Below, in pieces: positions 9,537-17,245 of a stretch of 51,058 nucleotides of DNA. Under the pieces are notes generated by a model, which was given only the letters and a program-made list of their open reading frames with translations, had not been told where the DNA came from and did not search any database. Origin of the DNA: a bacterium (lineage in GTDB: Bacteria; Acidobacteriota; Thermoanaerobaculia; Multivoradales; JAHEKO01); NCBI GenBank assembly GCA_024224155.1, contig JAAENP010000263.1, forward strand, positions 1-51,058. Reading direction: 5' to 3'. Both the position numbers and the translations under genes were made by a program. Position 1 is the first letter of the stretch. Every line of letters starts with the position of its first letter.

Positions 9537-10784
9537 TTGGCGACTGAAGAACCGCTGGACTGGACCGCCAATCCCAACCCCTCGCTGGGCGAGAGAACGG
9601 ACTCTCTGGACACCATCTTGCCGGACGGCGCGCTCGAGGCAGCTCGCGAGTTCCACCGCCAGATCCCCGGCTTCCGGTACAGCCCGCTCAAAGGCCTGAG
9701 TGGTCTGGCCGGGATGCTGGGTTTGGGCGGCCTTTGGGTCAAAGATGAGGCCGAGAGGCTCAGTCTCAGCTCGTTCAAGGTTCTGGGTGGGTCGTTCGCC
9801 ATCTACAAGTTCCTCGCGCGGCGACTGGCACGCGAGACCGGAGACCTCACGTTCGCCGAGCTCACCTCCGCCGAGAGCCGTGAGCGACTGGGGGAGATCA
9901 CCTTCGCCACCGCGACCGACGGCAACCACGGTCGGGGCGTGGCCTGGGCGGCCAGCAAGCTCGGCCAGCGGTCGGTCGTCTACGTTCACAGCAAGACCTC
10001 GCGGGCCCGGATCAAGGCCATCGAGAACCACGGTGCCCGCGTCGAGATCGTCGATGGTACCTACGACGACGCGGTGCGAAAGATCGACCGCGATGCCAAA
10101 CGAAACGGTTGGCAGGTGATCTCGGACACATCTTGGGAAGGCTACGAAGAGATACCGATCTGGATCATGCAGGGCTATACGACCTTGTTCTCGGAAGCAC
10201 AGGAGCAAATGGCGGCGCAGGGCCTGGTCAGACCGAGTCACGTGTTCATTCAGGCCGGCGTCGGCGCTCTCGCAGCTTCCTGCGTTGGCTTCTACCATCG
10301 GGTACTCGGCGGTGACGCTCCGACCTGTGTCGTGGTCGAGCCCAGCCAAGCGGCCTGTCTACTGAAGTCGGCTCGGGTTGGAGACGGTCGGGCTCACCAC
10401 TTCCCGGGGGATTTGGACACGATTATGGCGGGCCTGGCTTGCGGAGACCCGAGCCCGATCGCCTGGGACCTCCTGTGGGATCGCGCGGACGTCTTCGCCG
10501 CGGTGCCCGACTACGTCGCCGCCAAAGGCATGAGGGTCTTCGGCGTTCCCCTGGACGGCGATCCCGCGGTGATATCGGGCGAGTCGGGAGCGGTGACCCT
10601 GGGGGCTCTGATGTTTGCGATGGAGGCGCCGGAGGGCGCTGCGCTCAAGCGACATCTTGGTCTGGGCGCCGACTCGCAGGTTCTCCTGGTCAACTCGGAG
10701 GGGAATACCGATCCGGACTACTTCCGCCGTGTCGTCTGGGAGGGCGTCAACGCGGTGCCCGAGGAACACCGCTACGGGCACTAG
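9537..10784 (+). CDS. ygeX: Diaminopropionate ammonia-lyase
   Basis: A 415-residue fold-type-II PLP enzyme matching E. coli YgeX. The Schiff-base lysine is K81 in SSFKVLGGS. ATDGNHGRGVAW starts at 126, with Asp128 at the position of the E. coli catalytic Asp120, and SDTSWEGYEEIPIWIMQGY holds the equivalent of Asp189. The enzyme splits D- or L-2,3-diaminopropionate into pyruvate and two ammonia molecules. Together with carbamate kinase and a carbamoyltransferase it forms the last part of the ureide route. The start is TTG at 9537, seven bases after a strong AGGAGG. The stop codon overlaps that of the convergent deaminase gene in a shared CTAG. Confidence 0.94.
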   Translation: MATEEPLDWTANPNPSLGERTDSLDTILPDGALEAAREFHRQIPGFRYSPLKGLSGLAGMLGLGGLWVKDEAERLSLSSFKVLGGSFAIYKFLARRLARETGDLTFAELTSAESRERLGEITFATATDGNHGRGVAWAASKLGQRSVVYVHSKTSRARIKAIENHGARVEIVDGTYDDAVRKIDRDAKRNGWQVISDTSWEGYEEIPIWIMQGYTTLFSEAQEQMAAQGLVRPSHVFIQAGVGALAASCVGFYHRVLGGDAPTCVVVEPSQAACLLKSARVGDGRAHHFPGDLDTIMAGLACGDPSPIAWDLLWDRADVFAAVPDYVAAKGMRVFGVPLDGDPAVISGESGAVTLGALMFAMEAPEGAALKRHLGLGADSQVLLVNSEGNTDPDYFRRVVWEGVNAVPEEHRYGH

Positions 10785-11383
10785 GCCAGGGGGATCTCGT
10801 TGTCGCTTTTCGATTCCTGATAGATCAGCGACAGCTCGGAGTAGCGAGCTCGCAGCTGCCGCACATGAGCGCCAAGGTCATCGCGCTCGGTCCCATCGAA
10901 CGCCTCGATCATGGCAACCAGGTCGTTACTCTTCCAGTAGGCGTTCTCGGACGCGTATTCGCCGTTGGCACAGCCAAAGACCTCTTCCAGGATCCGCAGA
11001 TCGTGCGGGATGTCGAAATCGTCGCGGGAATCCTCGTAGCTGAACAAATAGTAGAAGTTGTCGAAGCCGGCCCAGGTGATCGCGGAGAGGCACAGCGAGC
11101 ACGGCTCATGGGTGCTCAGAAACAGGCACTCCCTGGGATTCGGTCGTTCCCCGGAAGGCAACTCGTGAAACCTCCGGATGGCCACGACCTCACCGTGCCA
11201 CAGGGGGCACTGGGTCTCCTCGTTGGTACCCGCAACGACTAGCGCACCGTCGGCTTTGCTCAGAACCGCCGCACCGAAGACTTTGTCGCCTCGTTGCACG
11301 CCTGCCTGGGTGAGTGGGGCGATGTCGTTCTCGATCACTTCGAGAAAACGGGCAATCAAGGGCGCGGGTGAGTCGGTCTGCAC
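10781..11383 (-). CDS. Zinc-dependent CMP/guanine deaminase-like protein
   Basis: A 200-residue protein with the cytidine deaminase-like zinc signature: His-Gly-Glu at 63-65 (zinc ligand and proton-shuttling glutamate) and EPCSLC at 93-98 (two zinc cysteines). The fold covers guanine deaminases, tRNA adenosine deaminases and riboflavin deaminases. An aromatic stretch, FDNFYYLFSYEDSRDDFDIPHD, follows and is unlike TadA or classic guanine deaminase. The position between ygeX and hyuA suggests deamination of a purine or ring-opened intermediate, which is inference only. The GTG start follows AGGAGAA. The gene is convergent with ygeX and divergent from hyuA, so it has its own promoter in the 146-base gap before hyuA. 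Confidence 0.8.
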   Translation of the reverse strand: MQTDSPAPLIARFLEVIENDIAPLTQAGVQRGDKVFGAAVLSKADGALVVAGTNEETQCPLWHGEVVAIRRFHELPSGERPNPRECLFLSTHEPCSLCLSAITWAGFDNFYYLFSYEDSRDDFDIPHDLRILEEVFGCANGEYASENAYWKSNDLVAMIEAFDGTERDDLGAHVRQLRARYSELSLIYQESKSDNEIPLA

Positions 11384-11515
11384 GGCGGTTCTCCTGGTGG
11401 TTCAGCGCTCGGCGCCGGCCGCTCTCCTTTGATGTCTGCTGCGGCGCCAACGAGATTGAATTCTGTCATGACTTGTCCGGCCGGCACCGCCGGCACGACC
11501 AGCGTTTGTGGGGCG

Positions 11516-11521
11516 TAGAAT
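11516..11521 (+). promoter_or_regulatory. Candidate -10 element for a leaderless hyuA transcript
   Basis: TAGAAT ends eight bases before the ATG at 11530, so transcription would start at or next to the start codon. No -35 box is evident. A GAGAAG stretch also lies just before the ATG and could serve as a ribosome site if transcription starts further upstream. Confidence 0.4.
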
Positions 11522-11529
11522 GAGAAGTC

Positions 11530-12900
11530 ATGTCACTGTTGGTCAAGAACGGCACGCTCGTGACGAGCGAGGCCAGCGGCCCGGGCGATGTACGCTGTCG
11601 GGACGGCAAGATCGTCGAGGTGGGGCGTGAGCTCGAGCCGGGGCGGGAAGAGGTTCTCGACGCTTCGGGCCAGTACGTGTTCCCAGGGGCGATCGACCCC
11701 CATGTGCACATGGAGCTCGCGGTGGCGGGAACCGTGTCGTCGGACGACTTCGAAAGCGGCACCGCGGCCGGAATCGCGGGCGGCACGACGACGATCATCG
11801 ACTTCGTTCATCCGGAGCGGGGCGAGGACTTTCTCGGGGCATTGGAATCCCGGCTCGAGGAGGCCGCGAAGTCCGTCGTCGACTACGGGCTCCATATGGC
11901 GGTCACCTGGTGGGGCGATGGCACCGTTGAGCAGATGGCGCGTTGCGTGGCTCGGGGAGTGCCCTCGTTCAAGGTCTATCTGGCCTACAAGGCGACCGTG
12001 GGTCTCGACGACGTAGACGTAATCGAGGTTCTGCAGGCGGTTGCCGATCTCGATGCCCTGATGCTCGTCCACGCCGAGCACGGCGAGATGGTCGAGCACC
12101 TGCGGGAGCGTTTTGCGCGAGAGGGCAAGACCGAGCCCAGGTATCACGCGCTCTCTCGACCGTCGCCGCTCGAGGGCGAAGCGACGGGGCGGGCAGCCTG
12201 CCTTGCCGGAGCGGTCGGAGCCAGGCTGTATGTGGTCCACGTAACCTGCAGGGAATCCGTCGAGGCCATTGCGGATGCCCACCGCCGAGGCTGGTCGGTC
12301 TATGGTGAGACCTGCCCGCAGTATCTGCTCCTCGACGACTCGGTTTACGACAAGCCGGATTTCGAGAGCGCGGCCTTCGTTATCGCGCCTCCGATCCGTC
12401 CCCGCGGCCATCAGGAGGTGCTGTGGTCGGCCCTGCGCGAGGGCACGCTGGAGACCATCGGCACCGACCACTGCCCGTTCAACATGGCCGGACAGAAAGA
12501 GCTCGGACGAAACGACTTTCGCCTGATTCCGGGCGGGGCCGCGGGGATCGAGCACCGGCTGTCGTTGCTGTACACCTATGGCGTAAGGACGGGGCGGATC
12601 GATTTCCGCCGTTTCGTGGATCTGGTTTCGACCCGGCCCGCTCAGCTTTTCGGGCTCTATCCGCGCAAGGGCACGATCGCGGTGGGGGCCGACGCCGATT
12701 TGGTCGTCTGGGACCCCACGGCCACGTCGATCATCTCGGCGCAAAGCCATCACCACCGCTGTGATCGAAGCATCTTCGAGAGCTTCGAGATCACCGGCGC
12801 GGCTTCGAGCGTGGTCGCCGCGGGCCGCCTGCGCTACCGCGACGGAGACCTCCGAGTCCGGCGCGGTGAAGGCCGGTTCCTCGAGCGTCGCTTCGGCTAG
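11530..12900 (+). CDS. hyuA: Dihydropyrimidinase/hydantoinase-family cyclic amidohydrolase
   Basis: A 456-residue amidohydrolase with the full binuclear metal site. HxH is at His58 and His60 (DPHVH), the carboxylated lysine is K148 in SFKVYLAYK, metal histidines are at 181 (HAEHGE) and 237 (VHVT), and the catalytic aspartate is D313 in GTDHCPF. Such enzymes hydrolyse cyclic diamides including dihydropyrimidines and hydantoins. In the E. coli cluster the counterpart is HyuA; here it probably opens a ring derived from a purine, but the natural substrate is not proven. It is monocistronic or the last gene of its strand, ending in a CTAG shared with the convergent methyltransferase-like gene. Confidence 0.9.
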   Translation: MSLLVKNGTLVTSEASGPGDVRCRDGKIVEVGRELEPGREEVLDASGQYVFPGAIDPHVHMELAVAGTVSSDDFESGTAAGIAGGTTTIIDFVHPERGEDFLGALESRLEEAAKSVVDYGLHMAVTWWGDGTVEQMARCVARGVPSFKVYLAYKATVGLDDVDVIEVLQAVADLDALMLVHAEHGEMVEHLRERFAREGKTEPRYHALSRPSPLEGEATGRAACLAGAVGARLYVVHVTCRESVEAIADAHRRGWSVYGETCPQYLLLDDSVYDKPDFESAAFVIAPPIRPRGHQEVLWSALREGTLETIGTDHCPFNMAGQKELGRNDFRLIPGGAAGIEHRLSLLYTYGVRTGRIDFRRFVDLVSTRPAQLFGLYPRKGTIAVGADADLVVWDPTATSIISAQSHHHRCDRSIFESFEITGAASSVVAAGRLRYRDGDLRVRRGEGRFLERRFG

Positions 12901-13565
12901 CGGCTTCGGACGGCCACGAAGATCGTGTGCCGCGGACCGGTCCGGCCCCGGGCGCGCGCGCTCTCGGTTCGGACTCGGAAGCCGGCCCGCCGGAGTCGGC
13001 GCTCGAAGCTCGGCGCGGAATCCGCGGACCAGATCGCGAGCCTGCCACCCTGGCTCAGAGCGGCGGCGAGGCGGGCCAGGCCCTCGCGTTGATAAAGCCG
13101 CTCGTTGGTCCGCAGCGTGAAGGCCCAGGGGCCGTTGTCGACGTCCAGGAGGATCGCGTCGTAAGGCTCGGCGACTTCGAGGGCGTCCCAGACGTCGGCA
13201 TGGAGCACCTCGACTCGCGGATCTTCGAGAGGCCTCCTGGCCAGATCGGCCACAAAAACGCGGTTCCAGGTCAGCAGCGAGGAGAACAACTCACAGACCA
13301 CCACACTGGCCCGAGCGGGCAGCTGATCGAGCGTTGCCCGGAGGGTGTAGCCGAATCCAAGTCCGCCGACGAGAACCCGCGGAGCGGCACGGTTTCCGAG
13401 GTCTTCGCAGGCCAGGCGCGCCAAGGCGTCTTCCGAGCCATGAGCCCGGCTCGACATCAACTCGAGACCGTCCAACCGCAGAGCGTAGACTCCGTTTCGG
13501 CGGTAGAGCACGAGCTCCTTGCCCTCCGGGGTCGTTTCTCGGGCCAAGGTGGCGGTGGGTTGCAT
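12897..13565 (-). CDS. Spermidine-synthase-like methyltransferase-fold protein
   Basis: A 222-residue cytoplasmic protein with the Rossmann fold of spermidine synthases. VLVGGLGFGYTLRATL (near 64-79) is the glycine-rich nucleotide loop, VVVCELF ends in the acidic residue that would bind ribose, and YDAILLDVDNGP is the post-II segment with the DxD-type acidic pair. It is shorter than classical SpeE (about 280) and lacks most of the N-terminal beta domain, as do many bacterial proteins of this group with no proven aminopropyltransferase activity. An MTA- or SAM-type ligand is likely; the reaction is unknown. GAGGAT precedes the ATG. It is followed on the same strand side by ogt, whose stop is nine bases upstream of this start. 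Confidence 0.75.
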   Translation of the reverse strand: MQPTATLARETTPEGKELVLYRRNGVYALRLDGLELMSSRAHGSEDALARLACEDLGNRAAPRVLVGGLGFGYTLRATLDQLPARASVVVCELFSSLLTWNRVFVADLARRPLEDPRVEVLHADVWDALEVAEPYDAILLDVDNGPWAFTLRTNERLYQREGLARLAAALSQGGRLAIWSADSAPSFERRLRRAGFRVRTESARARGRTGPRHTIFVAVRSR

Positions 13566-13574
13566 ATCCTCGGG

Positions 13575-14054
13575 CTAGAGCGCCAAGAGGGCGCCCTCGT
13601 GCGCCAGCAGCTTTTCCTTGATCTCTATTCCTCCGCCGTAGCCGGTCAGCTTGCCGTTGGCGCCGATGACCCGATGGCAGGGAATCACGATCGGAATCGG
13701 ATTGGCGCCGTTGGCGGCTCCCACGGCACGCACGGCCTTCGGTCTCCGGATTCGCTCGGCCAGCTCGCCGTAGGAGATCGTGGTTCCGAATGGGATCCTC
13801 TGGAGCTCGTCCCAGACCCGACGCTGAAACGCCGAGCCGTGGGGAGCGAGAGGGAGATCGAACTCCTCGCGGGTTCCGGCGAAGTAGGCTCGCAGCTGGG
13901 AGACGGTCTCGGAGAAGAAACCAGGGTCCCTTTGCCACTCGGGTCGGATCGGTACAGGGTGCGTGCCGCTCCGGAAGTCGACGAGTCTGAGGCCTTCGGC
14001 GTCACCGGCGAGAAGCAGCTCTCCGAGCGGACTCTTGTAGCTCGTGTATTTCAC
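13575..14054 (-). CDS. ogt: Methylated-DNA--protein-cysteine methyltransferase
   Basis: A 159-residue suicide repair protein that transfers alkyl groups from O6-alkylguanine to its own cysteine. The acceptor is C126 in VIPCHRVIG, preceded by the recognition helix with AVGAANGANPIP. Length and motif order are typical of Ogt. The GTG start overlaps the stop of the ada-alkA gene upstream in a GTGA, so the two are translationally coupled and form an alkylation-repair operon with the methyltransferase-like gene that follows. Confidence 0.95.
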   Translation of the reverse strand: MKYTSYKSPLGELLLAGDAEGLRLVDFRSGTHPVPIRPEWQRDPGFFSETVSQLRAYFAGTREEFDLPLAPHGSAFQRRVWDELQRIPFGTTISYGELAERIRRPKAVRAVGAANGANPIPIVIPCHRVIGANGKLTGYGGGIEIKEKLLAHEGALLAL

Positions 14055-15520
14055 TCGTTCGTTCCTCCGAGCTCAGAAAGGGACCGCCACAGGTGCATTG
14101 CGCCGTAGGCTCGCCAAGGCCGCCAGCTCTCGGCCATGCGACGCATCTCGGCCGGGCGGAGAACGGTGCCGTCGGGTCCGGCGAGCCGTCCGGAGGCCTT
14201 GAGCAGCCCGAGATCGCTCGCGGGGAAAGCGTCGGGCTCCCCCAGGGCCCTCATGGCGATGTACTGGGCTGTCCAGTCCCCGACTCCGGGAAGGCTCAGC
14301 AGAACCTCGGTGGCTTCGCCGGGATCGACGCCGGGTTCGAGGCGGAGCTCGCCGCTCGCGCAAGCGCCGGCGAGTCGACGGATTGCGACGGCCCGGCTCT
14401 TCGGCATTCCGACCCGAGTGAACCTCGCACGCGCCAGCTGCCGCGGCTCGGGGAACACGAAACCCCCTGGGACTCGGCGACCGTACTCTTCGACGAGTCG
14501 GCCCGACAAAGTGGTGGCGCCCTTGACGGTGACCTGCTGGCCCAGGATGGCCCGCGTCGCCAACTCGAAGCCATCCCAGGCGCCCGGTACCCGGAGTCCC
14601 GGCCGATGGCTGACCAACGAGCTCAGCAGCGGGTCGAGCTCCAGGTGCGAACGAATCTCGGCCGGATCAGAATCGAGATCGAAGAGCCGGCGGACTCGCG
14701 CGGCGATCGTCAAGAGGACCTTCGAGCTCGGGAAGTCGACCGCCAGGACGAGCGCGTTGCCGGCTCGGACGGGCCGGACCTCCAGCCGGCCGACTTGGTC
14801 CTCCAAGCGGATGTTGCGCCGGTAGGCGCTTCCGACGATCGTCTCGACTCCCGGAATCGCTCGCGGCGCCAAGAACGCGATCAGCGCGTCCCAATCGAAC
14901 GGCTGCCGAAACGGAAGTCTGAGCTCGATCACGGCCCGGCGGGACGGGTGGAGTCCCCGCCCGGGGCGTCGCCGGAGGTCACTGGGGCTGCGCGCATAGG
15001 TCCGTCGAATCAAGTGGTTGAACCGGCGCACGCTACCGAAGCCCGCGGCGAACGCGACGTCCGCCATCGAGAGATCGGTCTCGTCCAGAAGCTTCTTCGC
15101 AAACAGCAGCCGGCGTGTCTGCGCGACGGCGACCGGAGAGGCCCCGAGATGCTTTTGAAACAGCCGGCTCAGGTGGCGCGTGCCAATGCCGAGTCGTGTC
15201 GCCATGTCCTCGACCCCGCATTCATCCAGGACGCCCGCTTCGATCTGGCGCAGAGCGCGGGCGACCGTGGCCGAAGTGCCGCTCCAGGCCGGTGTACCGG
15301 GAGCGGTCTCGGGTCGGCATCGCAAGCACGGCCGCAAACCAGCGCTCGAAGCGGCTGCCGCCGTGGGAAAAAACCGCACGTTGCGGGCCTTGGGCGGCCG
15401 TGCCGGGCAGATCGGGCGACAGAAGATGCCTGTGGTCAAGACACCTACGAAGAACCGCCCGTCGAAACGCGGGTCACGGGCCAGGCGCGCTCGTTCGCAG
15501 ATTCTGGTGTCGAGATTCAT
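14051..15520 (-). CDS. Ada-type methylphosphotriester acceptor, AraC HTH and AlkA glycosylase fusion
   Basis: A 489-residue three-part protein. Residues 1-75 are the Ada N-terminal zinc domain with C34, C38, C65 and C68 in FCRPICPAR and RPCLRC; the first cysteine would accept methyl from phosphotriesters. Residues 82-185 are an AraC-type helix-turn-helix region (VEDMATRLGIGTRHLSRLF). The remainder is AlkA N-terminal plus helix-hairpin-helix glycosylase, with GVGDWTAQYIAMRALG and the catalytic aspartate in FPASDLGL. It likely both senses alkylation and excises 3-methyladenine, controlling the operon with ogt. The ATG at 15520 follows GGAG by eight bases; a TTG 30 bases upstream is less likely. 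Such Ada-AlkA fusions are known in several phyla. Confidence 0.93.
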   Translation of the reverse strand: MNLDTRICERARLARDPRFDGRFFVGVLTTGIFCRPICPARPPKARNVRFFPTAAAASSAGLRPCLRCRPETAPGTPAWSGTSATVARALRQIEAGVLDECGVEDMATRLGIGTRHLSRLFQKHLGASPVAVAQTRRLLFAKKLLDETDLSMADVAFAAGFGSVRRFNHLIRRTYARSPSDLRRRPGRGLHPSRRAVIELRLPFRQPFDWDALIAFLAPRAIPGVETIVGSAYRRNIRLEDQVGRLEVRPVRAGNALVLAVDFPSSKVLLTIAARVRRLFDLDSDPAEIRSHLELDPLLSSLVSHRPGLRVPGAWDGFELATRAILGQQVTVKGATTLSGRLVEEYGRRVPGGFVFPEPRQLARARFTRVGMPKSRAVAIRRLAGACASGELRLEPGVDPGEATEVLLSLPGVGDWTAQYIAMRALGEPDAFPASDLGLLKASGRLAGPDGTVLRPAEMRRMAESWRPWRAYGAMHLWRSLSELGGTNE

Positions 15521-15614
15521 GCGCTTGCTCCGCCCACGGTACGGATGCAATGTACACGCTCATGCTGGCCTTGTCTGGCCGTTTTCGGACCTCGATGTCC
15601 GCGGGCGCCGGGCG

Positions 15615-15651
15615 CGAAAAAGGCCGGGGAGCCCGAAAGCGCCCCGGCCGG
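15615..15651 (-). terminator. Rho-independent terminator after the secreted-protein gene
   Basis: On the minus strand GGCCGGGG and CCCCGGCC form a perfect 8-bp stem (plus-strand arms 15622-15629 and 15642-15649). A T-tract of five (plus strand AAAAA ending at 15621) follows the stem. It sits about 20 bases after the stop at 15673 and before ada-alkA. Confidence 0.75.
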
Positions 15652-15672
15652 GAATCAAGCTATCTGCAGGCC

Positions 15673-17121
15673 TCAGCTCGGGAGGTTGGCCCGTATCCAC
15701 TGGCAGGCGGCGAGCATGCTGCTAGCCCTCTGTCCTATCGGCCCGGTCGAGGGCCGGAAGAACTCGCCGTGCCAGCCGCTGCCGCCCGGTCCCCACCGGA
15801 TCGCGGTCGAGCCCTGGGACGGGTTGATGGTACCGAGCCAGGCGATGCACTCCTGTTCGGCCGCGGTCAGCCCGCCGCTGACACTCGGGAGCGGTCCCCG
15901 CTTTTTCTCGTAGTCCGCAACCGCCTCGGCGATCGTATTTCCCTGGCCGACCGTGGCGGGGTTGACATTGAGCACGTTGCCGAGCTGAAACTTGGGGCCG
16001 ATCGCCGTCCACTTGCCGAGGATTCTCCCCTTGGGCCTCCAGAGCTGAGCGGTAGGAAGGGCCTTGTTGAGCAGCTTGCGCACCGCGGCCTGGTCCGCCG
16101 CGGACAGGGCGCCGCTGGTCGGCGGGTCGGGGTTGTCGCCGCCGCCGCCATCGCCGCCGCCGCCCGCCGGCGCTGGCCCCAGGAGCTCGGCCTTGCCAAG
16201 TTCCGCGGCTCCGATGCCGGTCGCGATCTCGAAGGCATCGCCACCCGCCGCTGCCGCGGCGCCGGCCACCTTGGCGTTGCCGCGCAGCCTGGGGAAGCCG
16301 GTGAACGCGTAGTCGACGACGACGGAATCACCCAGCCGGACCGGATCCGTCTCGGCGCACTTGACGAACTTGTTTTTCTTGACGTTGCCCTTCTTCCTGA
16401 TTCTCTCGGTGGACGTTTCGCCGGTGTCGGGATCCAGCCGAGTGATCTCGGCGATGCCCTCGACCGAGCCCTGGCTGCCCTTGTTGAAGTTGTTGCCGTA
16501 GCCGAAGCAGAACTGGACCATATCGACGCTGTCCTGGGAGATCACCCAGCCCTGCTGCCAGTCCTTTCTGTGCTTGCCGTTCTCGGCGACGATCGCTCGG
16601 TTGCGATGGTGGACCTCATTCTCTTCGGCGGGCTCGGCGTTTGGAATGGGGCCGCGCAGCTCGCTGATCAGCAGCCGGTCCTTGCCCAGGCCGCTACGGA
16701 TGTGGATCGTGCCGCCTCGTGGCCGCGGAAACCCGCTGAATTCGTAGTCCATGACCACCATGTCGCCCTGCCGGACGGGCCCGGTCTGGACGCAGCGAAG
16801 CCACTTGTTCTTGTCGAGTTTTCCGCGCTTGCCAAACTTCTCGACCACGCCTTCACCGGTGTCCGGATCGAACCGGGTGAGCGATGCCCTGCCACGGAGA
16901 GATCCCGTATTGGCCTTGTTGAAGCTGTTGGCGTAGCCGAAACAGAGGTGGACGTCATCTTCGATGTCGTTCGCAACTACAAAGGCTTCCTGGTGGCCGG
17001 TCGGGTGCTTGCCATCGTCGATGATGAAGGTCTCGACGCGTTGTTCGGTCGTGGCAAGGGTGGGCAAGCCGACGAGAAGCGCGGCGACCAGACCGAAGAA
17101 AGTGATCCGGGAGTTAGGCAT
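15673..17121 (-). CDS. Secreted protein with a duplicated domain, unknown function
   Basis: A 482-residue protein not assigned to a family. Residues 1-24 are a signal peptide (ITFFGLVAALLVGLPTLA). Two homologous units follow, about 33-137 and 180-282. Each has the pattern CFGYxNxFNK, RxDPDTGE, a Lys-rich turn, a second cysteine, PVRxGDxVVxDYxFxGFPRxRG; the paired cysteines (60/110 and 205/255) may form disulfides. An Ala/Gly-rich linker with GGGGDGGGGDN near 320-330 leads to a C-terminal domain of about 145 residues rich in tryptophan and proline. The gene is transcribed alone, with a candidate promoter at 17203 and a terminator at 15615. A structural or binding role outside the inner membrane is likely. 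Confidence 0.8.
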   Translation of the reverse strand: MPNSRITFFGLVAALLVGLPTLATTEQRVETFIIDDGKHPTGHQEAFVVANDIEDDVHLCFGYANSFNKANTGSLRGRASLTRFDPDTGEGVVEKFGKRGKLDKNKWLRCVQTGPVRQGDMVVMDYEFSGFPRPRGGTIHIRSGLGKDRLLISELRGPIPNAEPAEENEVHHRNRAIVAENGKHRKDWQQGWVISQDSVDMVQFCFGYGNNFNKGSQGSVEGIAEITRLDPDTGETSTERIRKKGNVKKNKFVKCAETDPVRLGDSVVVDYAFTGFPRLRGNAKVAGAAAAAGGDAFEIATGIGAAELGKAELLGPAPAGGGGDGGGGDNPDPPTSGALSAADQAAVRKLLNKALPTAQLWRPKGRILGKWTAIGPKFQLGNVLNVNPATVGQGNTIAEAVADYEKKRGPLPSVSGGLTAAEQECIAWLGTINPSQGSTAIRWGPGGSGWHGEFFRPSTGPIGQRASSMLAACQWIRANLPS

Positions 17122-17166
17122 AAGTTCGAGCCTCCGGGCAGAATGTCGTTTATTTGAGGATACTTA

Positions 17167-17185
17167 GCCGACCGGAGCGGTCGGC
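17167..17185 (-). promoter_or_regulatory. 5' leader hairpin of the secreted-protein gene
   Basis: GCCGACCG and CGGTCGGC form a perfect 8-bp stem with a three-base loop. It would lie in the leader between the candidate promoter (17203-17232) and the ATG at 17121. No T-tract follows on the minus strand, so it may stabilise the message or terminate the upstream PBP transcript through other factors. Confidence 0.45.
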
Positions 17186-17202
17186 GGGTGCGGCTGGGGC
17201 GG

Positions 17203-17232
17203 AGTCTACCGGCCTCTTGCCTGATCGGTCAA
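17203..17232 (-). promoter_or_regulatory. Candidate promoter of the secreted-protein gene
   Basis: On the minus strand TTGACC (17227-17232) is followed after 18 bases by TAGACT (17203-17208). Spacing matches the rpsA promoter. It lies in the gap after the PBP1A stop and before the ATG at 17121. Confidence 0.45.
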
Positions 17233-17245
17233 GTGAGAAGAACGC

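Noticed and set aside
8757-10349. Open frame of 530 codons on the minus strand
   Set aside because: Antisense to carbamate kinase and ygeX, which both have intact catalytic motifs and ribosome sites.
14093-17157. Two long plus-strand frames (about 606 and 680 codons)
   Set aside because: They run antisense across ada-alkA and the secreted-protein gene and cross the terminator; Arg/Pro/Gly-rich translations without motifs.
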